A stretch of DNA of 64,000 bases from Protea cynaroides (lineage: Eukaryota; Streptophyta; Magnoliopsida; Proteales; Proteaceae). The notes under the pieces were generated by a model. The model did not search any database and was not told the origin of the DNA. It was given only the letters and a program-made list of their open reading frames with translations. Shown piece after piece: positions 11,100 to 49,023 of this stretch; the stretch's first letter is position 1; every line of letters begins with the position of its first letter. The stretch is taken from assembly GCA_028583415.1 (NCBI GenBank), contig CM053269.1:31500254-31564253 (forward strand). Direction: 5' to 3'. A program made the position numbers and the translations under genes.

Positions 11100-12424
11100 G
11101 TCAGAGTCCCAATAAATGGGCCTCTTGTGCCATGAGGTTTATGCTTATAAACCTTTTAAGAAATGAAAGTACACAAAAAGTATTTTTAAAATGTTGTTCT
11201 TTCTTTTGATGCATTATGTCGACATCTTTTGAAATTTCTCTAAATTGTTCATTATGTCAACAGCTTTTGAAATGATTCTTTGACTATATATAGTGTGCAA
11301 CTCTCTAGATATATTGTGTGGAATCATTAGAGCTTAAATTTTGCACATTGGTTTCAGATTTCTTCTTAATCTTAGTATGACAATTAGTGAAGTTTTATAG
11401 TTGTCTGGTTTCTGCTCTTCATGTACTTTTGAATGGAATCTTCTAATGAATAAAACTATATATTGCAGTCAAATTTCTGCAAAATCTGTAGTATCTTTGT
11501 CAAAGTTGATTGTATCTTGCTCTAGTTGCACTTTTCAGAGGGACAACCAAGCATTCATGTCCATACATAGGTGAGGAAGGGATTTATATATTTATGAGAT
11601 AGTCTAGAGATAGGAAGGGCTGTCCATTATTACTTGTGAGATGGTCTCTTGTTATAATGCATTGTCACAAGAAGCTGCATGAGGAGAGAAGAGAGGGCTC
11701 ATGAAGTGTAGGGTCTTTTCAGAAATGAATTGACAGAAGCAAGAAGCAATATTGACTACAAGAATACTGATTCATGCAACAATGATTATGATGAAGAACA
11801 CAGTAATTCAGATGGATTATGATCAATAAAAGCAGCTGGTCGAGAACTACTTTGTCGTCAGTTTTACATTCTGGACATCTCTTATTTGTTCTTGATAATC
11901 TTTTACATTGGTATATTGAAATTCTAAAGTGTGTAGTGGTACATGTAGAATCTCATATAACTACTTTGTTTTTTTATTTTCTTTTTTATGTGACTTCAAC
12001 AAACAACATGCATAGAAGGCTGACATTTGTTTGCTTAATGCATTTCATGATTTAGGTTTTTGAAGAAGTTCAATGGGATGCTTGAAATGGTTGAATGCCT
12101 TCTTTTTGTATCTAAGAAATGAAAAGCGGTGCGTTGTGAATCAAACAAGGGAAAGAAGCTCAAAAGCATTTTGGTGGACTGGAGTTACAGGATTTTGGAA
12201 TGTTATTGTAGACAATGTATTTTTTTTTTAACTTAGCTTATTTCCCTGTAAAGGTTGGAATATCAGTTATAAATTTCAATTCACTTGGAATCTGTTTTCT
12301 TCTAGATTTCAGTTGCTAATTTTTTTTCTAGTTTTTTGTGTTTTGCTTGTGTTTTTATGATAGGATATATAGTTTTTAGTGTTTATAACAGGAATATCTC
12401 AGTATGGGTACCACTTGGGAAATT
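11100..12424. other. Non-coding interior of the CACTA element
   Basis: AT-rich sequence after the CLC exon. It is probably captured intron plus element filler. I see no other exon-like stretch or repeat in it. Confidence 0.5.
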
Positions 12425-12851
12425 TATAAAAAAAATACTATTTTTACCAACGGTAAAATAATTTCTGTTGGTAAATATTATTTTTACCCATGGAAATTAA
12501 GTTTCCGTTGGTAAATAAACAAATTTATGCCCACGGAAAATAAATTTCCGTGGGCCAAAATGTAGTATTATACTCCACGGTAATACATTACTCGTTAGTA
12601 ATTATAGAGATTTTTACCGACGGTATTACCAACGGAAAATTTATTACCGTCGGTAAATATCAACAACTTCAACTACGGGATTTAGCCACGAAAAATTATT
12701 TTCCGTCGGCAAAAATGTGAATTTACACCCACGGTAGCTACGCCGACAGAATATACGACGGAAACCTGTCCGTTGGTAAATATAAACGATGACGAAAACC
12801 TCTTTTTGGCTACGAAAAATTTCTGTCGCCAAAAATGAACATTGTTATAAT
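12425..12851. repeat. Right subterminal repeat region of the CACTA element
   Basis: Repeats of the type TTTACC(G/A)ACGG and TTTCCGT(T/C)GGTAAATA, in both orientations, extend to the right terminus. The words differ slightly from those on the left (CGTTGGTAAA against CGTGGCTAAA), but the spacing and palindromic style match. Confidence 0.72.
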
Positions 12852-12852
12852 G

Positions 12853-12855
12853 TTT
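12853..12855. repeat. Target-site duplication TTT, right side of CACTA
   Basis: TTT directly follows the inverted terminus GTTATAATG and matches the left flank at 5,949-5,951. Confidence 0.75.
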
Positions 12856-13946
12856 AGTAGATGGAATCCAACCAAGCAAGCTTTTGAGCCAAACTAGACT
12901 GAGACATCTATGTCAGTCTTTATTTTCTTTGAAGAATGATATTCTATTATGCTTTTGTATCTCTAGAACTTGTTTTGAACCGTATCAAGATTACATTGAT
13001 ATGTGTAGACATGAAGATGATAAAGGCAAATAGAATTTTTCAACCACTTAGCTTAAATGGCCAACCTTATATATTTTTACCCTTAGTGGACCCACTTTAA
13101 GCTTTTAAATTTTATTCTTCATTGAACCCTAAACCATGAGCCTTGAATTGTTTGTTTTCTCATGTTTTATCAATCTTTGAACTAGTAGAGCATTGAGAAT
13201 TATCTAAAGGATTTGAGAGAGATATGTATTGAATAAGTGTGGGGGTGCTATTCTCAAAAGTAATGGTTGAATGTCAAGAAGAGAGATGTAATGGGAGTAA
13301 ATGGTCCTTGTTATATTTGAAATGTCATGCTCTTCTAGAAAAAAAAAATTCAAGTAGCAAAGCATAGTTCTCAAATGAAAAGAAAAATAATGAAAGAAAA
13401 AGAAACTGGAGTTTGAGATGTTTTGTTGAAGAGTTTTATTTATGAGCCTTTATCATTTTGATTGCTCAATTTTTTTTTGTCTTAATGCTCTATTAGTTTC
13501 TTGGGTTTTAACGTCAGTATATTTTTCTTATCCGTACCCTGAACCTTAGCTCCATTACAATCTTGATAAAGACCTTTTGATTCATGTATGCATGTATTCT
13601 AAGTAATGAAGATTTTGGTGAATAAGCAAACCTATGGTAATGCATCTTCATAGGATGATCTTGAGTGAAACAGTTAAATCTTGAATTCTTGAGTGAGTAA
13701 AGAGAATCCCAAGAGAAAATCTACTAAACATTAGCATGTTCACTTTTGAATAAGACTGGTATATTAGATATTGCTCATATTTACTAAGTGATCTTTAACT
13801 ATGACATATATTGTTCTCTTGATCTCTTGAATTAGTTTCTGATTCATGGTACACATATTCTTTGAATGCTGTGGGATGAAAGTGAAAAAAAAAATTTAGT
13901 ATTTAGTTTGTCTGAGGTCATGCAAGAGCTAAGTGTGGGGGAAGAT
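12856..13946 (+). other. Athila 3' non-coding region resuming after the CACTA, ending in the polypurine tract
   Basis: The sequence continues the Athila element from 5,948. It has no convincing ORF. A GTGTGGGGG tract occurs near 13,238, and a second, AAGTGTGGGGGAAGA at about 13,931-13,945, directly precedes the LTR and is the best polypurine-tract candidate. Confidence 0.6.
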
Positions 13947-15298
13947 TCATAATTTTATATATTTATTTCTCTTATATTTAGTCTATTTAACATATTATAT
14001 GTCTTATGGTACTCATTTGTGATGATTCCTTATATATAAGACATTGGTGGAAAGTATTAGTAATTTATATTTAAAATAAAATTTTTTGATATTTTCAATA
14101 ATGATCTTCTGAATTTATGCAGATTTTTAATGTGAAAAGAATTCTAGAAATCAAACGTGATCCAAAAATCTGATCTGGAAAGCTGATTTGAATTCAAACC
14201 AGAGAAAGAAGATTACCACACATATAAAGTTTACTATTGGAAGAATTTGATTGATTGTCAGAAATCTTGAAGAGAATATATGCCTCTATGGAATATTACA
14301 AAGATTGGCAGGTCTAGGGGTAGCATTTGGCTAATAATGGAATGATTCTCTATCTAATCTAGGCAAAAAGATTTTGTCTAATATTTATTTTCATGTAATA
14401 AGGTTGTCAATTCTAGACATACCAGTTTTAGTCTTCTCTACTCTGGTTATTTAAGCAATGTAAAGGCTACGTAATAGGACATCCAAGAATTATTGAGAAG
14501 ATAATTTTATTTCTTTTGTCTTTCTTTTCTATCATGTCTAACTAAGTTCTTTAGTCGATTCAAGGGGAATTCAATCAGGTTAGTAAAATTGTGGGACTTT
14601 GTTCTTAATTTTAATTATTCTTCTATTCAAATATCTGTGTTTCTTGGTTTTTTTCAAGTTAATGACTGTATGATTCAGTTTATTAAGAGGCCTATTAATT
14701 GAGTGAGTTGTGTGATTTATAGCTAACCTGAATCCATAATCCGTAATTGTTATGGTGTTCAGGAAAAGTAGCAATTGAGCAGAACAATTATGATCCAAGT
14801 TTTTATTACTTGCTTAAAGAAAACATAGAATGAATTAAATAATCTGATGCTTGTTAGATTGTTGTTCATCTTTAACTCCCTTCGAGAGTGTAATGCTATC
14901 AATAAATTCATGAGGATTGCTTAATACCAATTGGTTTATTGATAAGAATTAAATTGTGTGCTGGGCTCAAATTAATGAAATTAGGGAAGGTAAGGATTGT
15001 CTAGCTTTTTGATAATCTTTAGTTAAATATTTGAATAGAGAATAATATATATATATATATATGAGGTCAGTGATCAATTTACAGCCGTGAGTAAATTTTC
15101 TTGAATCGACATCATCTTCCATTGAATTTTTGTTACTTAATTTTGTTGTCAATTAAATTGCAGAAGAAACCCCCCCCCTCCTTTTTTCTTGGTAAGTAGA
15201 CAATTTGATTAACTAGTCTCTGTAGATCAACCTTTACTATTCATTACTATTCATTGTAGGTAGAGTAATCTATTTTTGGTTGCGCTCGACACGCATCA
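13947..15298 (+). repeat. 3' LTR of the Athila-like element
   Basis: It starts just after the purine tract with an eroded TG (TTCATAATTT) and ends with GCGCTCGACACGCATCA at 15,298, a close match to the usual Athila LTR end. Length is about 1.35 kb. It is followed by unrelated sequence. Ends are set by motif only, because the 5' LTR is outside the window. Confidence 0.6.
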
Positions 15299-16569
15299 GT
15301 GGTGTATCCGGCTCCCACACGACGTACATTGGTCTATGTAATTACTCCATGGTCACAGGTAAATGGCAGAGAACTTTTACCCTAAGAATACTCAAACTTA
15401 CCCCATTATTTCAAGGAGTTTACAATCTCTCGTAGCTTCATACTGTTTGCTCTGTTACTGATTTTATTGTCGAAGTGGCTGCTGGATTACCCAATTCAAC
15501 CTCTGGAGATCCTTTTAGTATCGAGCAACATCAACATTACTAGTTTCAGCAGCAACAACTAGTTTAGCAAAATGAAAAATAAATAATATTTTGTATTTAT
15601 AAATAAAACCATTTGGAAGTAAAATCATACACGATAAATCTTTTTAAGTTGGTAGTTCGTAGGTACGTATACACTCCTATAATTGTCAAGTCACTGACAA
15701 TAAAACATTAGGCACTAAGGCTACCATTCAACGTATACGAGACCTTTTCATGGAAGGACTTCACAGACCTTATATGCATTGACCGTCAAAAGACTAGACC
15801 TCGTGTTTCTCATAGTCTGAGTAATTTTGACTTGCACCCTTCAAACCCATCATGGTCCAATCAATGCCCAACTAAACATATATCACATCATAATGGTTGC
15901 AGTCAAGCTGAGGACTACAAAGTGGCTCATCCAGACGATCATCCACAAAACTAGTCCAGTAATACAATAGACCAACAACAATGATACCTTATAGACAATT
16001 TATAAGCTATAATATACATGCCACATGTCACAAACATATACCTTAAAATGGAGATAGAAACAACACAATAATTTTGAATTAGGTCATACAACTCCAATAA
16101 GATGGGCATCAAGTGTGTAGTAGTTTGGACCAACTCTAGCCCATCGAAAAAAATGGTTGAAAGAAGGCAATAAAATGGATTGGCCGTGAACCTTATTCCC
16201 CCGCCTGCTGAACGTTACGTTGTTTTTGCTTTTACTTTAGTAACTATTAAAAAAGTACCAGACGTTTGTGGAACCTGCTCACATATTAACAAATCTTCCT
16301 TGAAATTCTCAAACGTATGGCTTTAGAGGTTATGTTGGTGGACAATTTTGTGTACTCTTCAATTTCTTATTGTTTAACTTTATATATCAAAACAAAAAAC
16401 CATTATGTTTGCCACATATAAATAGAATGGGAGTCCATATTTTGTTCGCAAGTAGGACCATGATGGCCTTTACTCCCATGTTTTGCATCAACCCAAATGG
16501 AGTTCGCCATATAGGGAAAAAAATGAACTAAGAGAAACTTATTAAATATATGAAAATAGTTGGTGATGA
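15299..16569. other. Intergenic sequence, nothing recognised
   Basis: AT-rich sequence with no coding region, repeat or RNA gene that I can support. Confidence 0.5.
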
Positions 16570-18560
16570 ACTTGATATGACACTGAGAGGGGGGTGAATC
16601 AGTGTCTGAAAATTTTCCCTAATTATTTCACTGCTGCCCAGAGCTGATGGAGATATATTCTTTTACACACACTCAAGCGTATGCAAATCTACATCGCTAC
16701 CACTCAGTGGTCAGGTCTACCAGATTTGCACACCCACCCTGCAAGTCATTTCACGCACTCCAAAATATATAGGAAAATAAAGACAGTTCATAACACAGGA
16801 TATACGTGGTTCACCAACACAGTGTGTGATGGCTAGTCTACGGAGTAATGCCCAACGGGCTCCGTATTTACTCAACACTCAACTTTTAGTCTTTTACAAA
16901 ACAGGGATACTAACCCTAGGTTTTCCCAGCATAAAACTGAGAGGGCGCACCAATGCCAAGATTCAGGCTTAACAGTCAGTGTCCAGCACCCACTGAACAC
17001 ACCACGCTTAACCCGCATCCACGGGAAGCAAATAATAATTTTTAAGCTTATAAATTTGCTTTACAATTTTTCCCCCACTAGCTAGGTATTCAACAATTTT
17101 CACCTACGCTAGCATACAATATATTGAAAGCATAAATAGATAGAAAATTGAAAAATCTCACAAACAATGCTTTCGAATGGCCAACAATCTCTCTAAAGCT
17201 TCACACTGCTCTCAGGTACTCTCCAACAGCCTTCAATGATGATAGAGATAGATTCACAAAGCACACCTCATCCATAGGCTTCCAATCTCTTCCACACAAT
17301 CCATAATCACCATAAATGTAAACATAAATGCTCTACTGACCTTTCATAGGGATTTAGCACTCCATTGATGCACAGAGAAGACGTAGTTGGTGATTAATCA
17401 CTCCCACAGGGCACGAAACCCTAGAAATCTTTCTCTCTGCCTTCAAAATGTTATTTTCAATTTTTTCCTTAGTTTTTACGACTCCCAACGGCGCCCAATG
17501 TATAGAGCATCCGAAAATATGGAAACTGCAACTTGAACGGACCGATTTAGAGCTCGGATGAGAAAGTTATGGCAGTTTGAAGTTCGGCCAGTAACAAATA
17601 AGGAAAGAGAATCTTTCCAAACAATTCTGCACACCCGCACAACACTGAATCGCCGCCCCGCTGACATGTTGTCGAGTTCTGGTTCGCGTAGACGGAATCT
17701 ATGCTTTCAGTCGTCAGATAACCTTAAAAAGGCGGGATTGAACCTGTGCCATCGATCTGAATAAATCACGTCAGGCGCGATCGGAGATTACGTGAGCCAC
17801 TGGATCTGGATCTGATCCGGTGTGCACCGTACGCACGCTACACCGAATCAAGGGCTAACACAATAGATCGTGACCCATTATAATATAATGCAACCAACCA
17901 ATCCGAAGGCGCGCGATGGAATCTCGATGCTTCGGCTCCGATACACCCTAGCCGGCCTTGATCTAGGCCATTCAAAGTGGATCTGAGCATCGTGGCTTCA
18001 TTTTAGCAGCCGATTTGGAATCTTCTACATTTCTTCTTACCCAAAATGCCCCCGAACAAATGTATTAATGACTTTTTCAAGCGATCCGACGAAAACTGCG
18101 ATATCTCTCTCATCCGACGTCGAAATTGAGTGATTCAAGTTGCGTTGGAAAGATAACTCGACGCTCTACATCTTTCCACTGTCAGATTTCCATGAACCTG
18201 CTGCGGGACCCACCAACATTTTCTCTCTCCTCTTTCTCTCTTTTCATTCTTTCTCTACATCTTCTTTCTTCATGTAATGCTTTAAGATGTCGCAACATTG
18301 TCTCATCATTAGAAACTCGGCCACATCATCAGAAACTGTGCCACATCACCAATGAGGTTCACAGACACTCTCTCTCTCATCAAAATCAGTGTAAAATCTC
18401 ATTCAAAACATTGTAAGTCATCTGAAACACATGTAGAACACTGTAGAACACACAAGCAAAGTTGCCACATCTGTGCCACTGCACTGACACACTCTTTCCT
18501 CATTTCTCTGATTGTATGCTCACAAACACTGTCACATCATTCAAGTTGCCAACAATGACA
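16570..18560 (+). repeat. LTR-like dispersed repeat, candidate
   Basis: The stretch begins near GACACTGAGAGGGGGGTGAA, whose ACACTGA pairs with TCAGTGT a few bases on, and is richer in GC and CG than its flanks up to about 18,100. It has no conserved ORF. The opening resembles LTR starts of some plant copia elements, but I found no matching second copy, primer site or target duplication, so both ends are approximate. Confidence 0.35.
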
Positions 18561-20520
18561 ACATAAAGTCCAACAGTTGGATGGCTAAAGATTGCAATGG
18601 GAAATGCAAATACATTGGTTCATATACAATTAAATCTGAGTAACCAAAATCATGCTTTACCTGTTTAACAATTTGAATTACTGCATTGCACAATTCAGTG
18701 TACCACCTAAAAAGAGCGTCTTAAGTGGGCCATGTAGAAGGCTTTTCTATTTTTATATTTGCAATCCATTGTTTTTTTTTTTGGAGAGGGGGGGGAGGAT
18801 AAATATCCATCATATGTGGTTGGCTCATATTCAATTTGATTCTTCTTTATTGTATCATACCACAATCCATGAATTAGAATGATTTTTATGCTACGGTTAT
18901 AAACTATACATATTTTATGTATTCAAACACAATAGGGTGAGGAAGAGAGAAGAAGTTCTTGTTTCTGATGCTTTAAAGAGCGAATAGCAGGGTTTCAGGC
19001 CATAAGGCACCCCAGTAGAGGACCTGGTTACAGCTCATGGTAAAAAAATCTTATGCTAAATACTATATTGGTAATATTTACATCCAATTTATGTTTTTAT
19101 GTACATTACGTATAAGTTTCTCGCTTTATTTTTTCCTATGTTGAGTTGCTATTTTTTCCTATGCTGGAGAAACAACCAACGAAGCTGAAAGTGGATTCGA
19201 AACAAAAGATCCTAGTAGAGCAACTCCAAACGGATTTAATCAAGGCAGTCACTCTTGCAAGTGAGAAAAGCTTGATCTTCCACTCAGCAAGGTGTTATTT
19301 GATTATCAACCACATTCGAGAAGGAATGGGTTATGGACATACCCATGATAGAGGGGGACCAAGATAGCTCAAGTTGGGGAAGATTTCAGTGAAGTCCAAA
19401 GAATGACAAATGTATTGCTTTGTTTGAGGAGAGTAAATTTTTCTGAAGACAATTGAACTTTTTGAAATATTGATTAGTTGGTCACTACCATCCTCATAGA
19501 GTCAGCATGGATTCAGTAGATAACACATCTTGTACCTAAGCTTTGCAGAAAATAAAGCAGTCATTAACAAAGAAAATGGGAGAAACAAAAGAGGCAAATA
19601 CTAATGGTTGCACATCAATACATTCATAGGTGGGCTGTCAAAGAAATTATTCATTTATTGTATAAAATATAATTAAGAAACATATTATTTTGAAGGAATT
19701 TTTTTTTTATATCTGTATATATTATGTCCTCTGCACCCTCTTGGCATGCGAAATGATTCTTCGATCCCTCTTCTTAGATATTTGTGCCTGACATCTCATT
19801 TGACCTTGCACTAACGCATGATTTACATAGCTAAAGGCTCTACCAAAGAAATCATTTTATTGTTTCTTTAATGCCTTGATTTGAAGACCCTTCCATCATG
19901 TCTACACATTTTTAAGCCAATTGTGACCTATCTTGATCACGACGTATCTTAATTATATGATCTATCTTAATTGTATGACCTACCACATAAGGGTTTCTTA
20001 CATTGAGATAATCTTTTATAATTTTAAATTATTTTTTAAAACTTCTACTGTAATTCATGGAAAAAGTTTGATGAATCTTTTATTATATATAAACTAAATG
20101 ATAGGACATCTCTCCACCATATTTGAACCCAAATAAATTGCCATTTCAAATTCACTTTCAGGGTATAATGATTATAACATTCACCTATAAACATATAATT
20201 TGTAATTTTCTTTTTAAACATGTTTAAGCATGATAGGTTGAATAAATATTGATAAACTGAAAAATGGAATATTAATACAGAAAAAAGGAACCATGGAATA
20301 TATATCTGATAAGGACGAATATCTATGTTACATTATTTTGATATCTGTTTGTTTAAAGCATTGTCTTCCCATTTACTACTTAGTTGTTCAAAAAAAAAAA
20401 AAAAAAAAAAAAAAAAGGGAATAAGGACATTTACAAAATTGATATATCCTTGTGGGACAATAATGAAAAGACTACTGCAAATTCATTGTAGTGTAATTAT
20501 AAACTTGGCAAATGCTTAAC
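18561..20520. other. Intergenic sequence upstream of the nucleotidyltransferase gene
   Basis: No gene recognised. It has a 73-codon open stretch at 19,146-19,367 without family resemblance and a poly(A) run at 20,390-20,416. Confidence 0.5.
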
Positions 20521-21128
20521 ACTAGAGAGAGAGAGAGAGAGAGAGAGGGAGGGGACAGTGGGACATGTGTCCCTAAAGAAAGAAGGACGTGGGGAAAGAA
20601 TGGACAAGGCGCAGTAAATTAAGCAGGAGGGTTATTTTCTTTGGCCGTTTTCGTTTATTTTCACTGCGTATCTCGGCAGATTGGCGTGAGAGAGAGAGCT
20701 TTGTGTTTGTTCTGTGTAAAGATTTTGGAAAACTGCAGACGTTAACAAGCCTGAAACACAGCTTGGATCGCCCCAAAACCATGCAAGCAGGTGGTTTTCT
20801 CAATTCCAAACCCAAATTTCGACAACTCAAAATCATATGTGCCGTTTCGCCTCTGCAACATATATCCATTTAATTCCTTATCTGCCATAGATTAAAAAAA
20901 TATATATCCTGAAATATTATCCGTTATCGATCGCTTTCTGGCTTGGTCGTATATGTTTCTGTTCGACTTTGATGAGAGTTTCATCTAATCGTGTCATTTC
21001 ATGAGTTCCCAAATGTTTCTGCTTCGATTCTCTGCCCTGGCGGTGATGAAAACTGTCGCAGGCCCATTGGGTCTATGAGGATTTCTGGGTATTTCATTTT
21101 GTAGTAGTGATTTTCCACTTCTGACTGC
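20521..21128 (+). promoter_or_regulatory. Probable 5' leader of the nucleotidyltransferase gene
   Basis: A (GA)n tract at about 20,525-20,547, common near plant transcription starts, is followed by a GA/GAGA-rich leader. Short upstream ATGs occur, one opening a 31-codon frame at about 20,780 (MQAGGFLNSK...). No transcript start can be fixed from sequence, and an intron in the leader is possible. Confidence 0.45.
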
Positions 21129-48222
<27,094 letters not shown>

Positions 48223-48825
48223 TAGCAGTGGGAAGGAAATGGTTTTGTATAGATAGAAAGCGATGAAAAGACAGCAACAGTAAATGCTAACAAATCGGGA
48301 CAGAAGCTTGAATTTTTGGCTGGTTGGATCTCAACCCAGCTGATTCAAACTTCAGAAAAGTAGTCTTCTTTTTTACAGTTTCATTTCTAGTGAAAAAGGC
48401 ATTTGTACATTCTTCTGACTCTTTTCTTTGAGCTTGCATCTCTTTACGTTTTATATGGGTTATTTACATGCATGACTCTGATTATGCCTTTCACCCTGTT
48501 TTTCCTTATTCTCCCCGCACCCTTTTTGGGTGGTGATATATGCAGGAGATTAGGGATGGTGGTTTGATGTTTAGACAGAATGTACTTTTTTAGAAGCTTT
48601 TTGAGCTCATTGGCAAAGTGATTTAATGGAACTTTCTGGTTATTTCCCCAGAAGCTGTATCCAGCATTTCAGTCAACAAAAGGTTTACGTTTTCCTTTAT
48701 TTTTCTTTTTGACTTTTAGATTGCTAATTATTCATTTTCCTGTTCTGTGAATGTGGAGTTCTTGCAGCTATTAGATACAGTTCGAGTTTCTCACTTGTCG
48801 CGGTGACTTCCTCGGCAGCTGAGAG
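48223..48825 (+). other. Probable 3' UTR and flank of the nucleotidyltransferase gene
   Basis: No coding sequence and no canonical AATAAA in the first 400 bases. T-rich stretches would suit plant 3' end formation. It ends at a hat-like MITE. Confidence 0.45.
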
Positions 48826-49015
48826 CATAGTAATCTTATCGGATCGGCTGTATTGGTTTCAGCTGATGACAATACCGATCCAGTCCCCATTTTTTATTCT
48901 CTATGCCACATGTCATTACTAGTCTACTCCATTTGCTGCACCTCCGATCTGTATTGACATTGGTTTCGGATAGCATCGGCTGATACCGTGTCCAAGACCG
49001 ATACCTTGAACCTTG
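48826..49015 (+). mobile_element. hAT-like MITE E
   Basis: The 190-bp element starts CATAGTAATCTTATCGG and, inverted, ends CAAGGTTCAAGGTATCGG. Flanks GCTGAGAG (48,818-48,825) and ATTGAGAG (49,016-49,023) agree at 6 of 8 and fit nTnnnnAn. The interior repeats ATCGG and GCTGAT words in both directions. Confidence 0.6.
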
Positions 49016-49023
49016 ATTGAGAG

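Larger units (their letters stand above)
5952..12852 (+). mobile_element. CACTA (En/Spm-type) transposon with captured host exon
   Basis: The left end reads CACTACAACAATATTG and the right end, read on the other strand, CATTATAACAATGTTC. Both continue with TTTTTGG(T/C)GACAGAAA. The element is flanked by a 3-bp duplication TTT at 5,949-5,951 and 12,853-12,855, the size expected for CACTA elements. Both ends are packed with subterminal repeats built on CCGTGGCNAAAAAT-like words. Inside are a tandem-repeat leader, a dead spliced transposase gene (8,429-9,977), and a chloride-channel exon fragment (10,905-11,095). No TNPD-type DDE transposase is visible, so it is non-autonomous. Confidence 0.9.
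1..15298 (+). mobile_element. Athila-like Ty3/gypsy retrotransposon, 5' end outside window, split by a CACTA element
   Basis: The order gag, protease, RT, RNase H, integrase on one strand, a long non-coding stretch with two GTGTGGGGG tracts and then an LTR is that of plant Athila-type gypsy elements. The 5' LTR is not in the window; the leader starts before base 1. The coding part has several in-frame stops and at least three frameshifts, so the copy is dead. No env-like ORF is seen after integrase. The element is interrupted at 5,949-12,855 by a CACTA transposon and resumes after it. Athila assignment rests on recognisable protein motifs and the conserved post-integrase sequence; the exact lineage was not tested. 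Confidence 0.85.

Noticed and set aside
17476..18558. Open frames on both strands in the 16.6-18.6 kb repeat
   Set aside because: There is no family resemblance, and the frames overlap on both strands in a GC-richer repeat.
20589..20873. 94-codon open frame in the 5' leader of the nucleotidyltransferase gene
   Set aside because: It opens with GTG, not ATG; the first in-frame ATG leaves only 31 codons, and the sequence is GA-rich leader.
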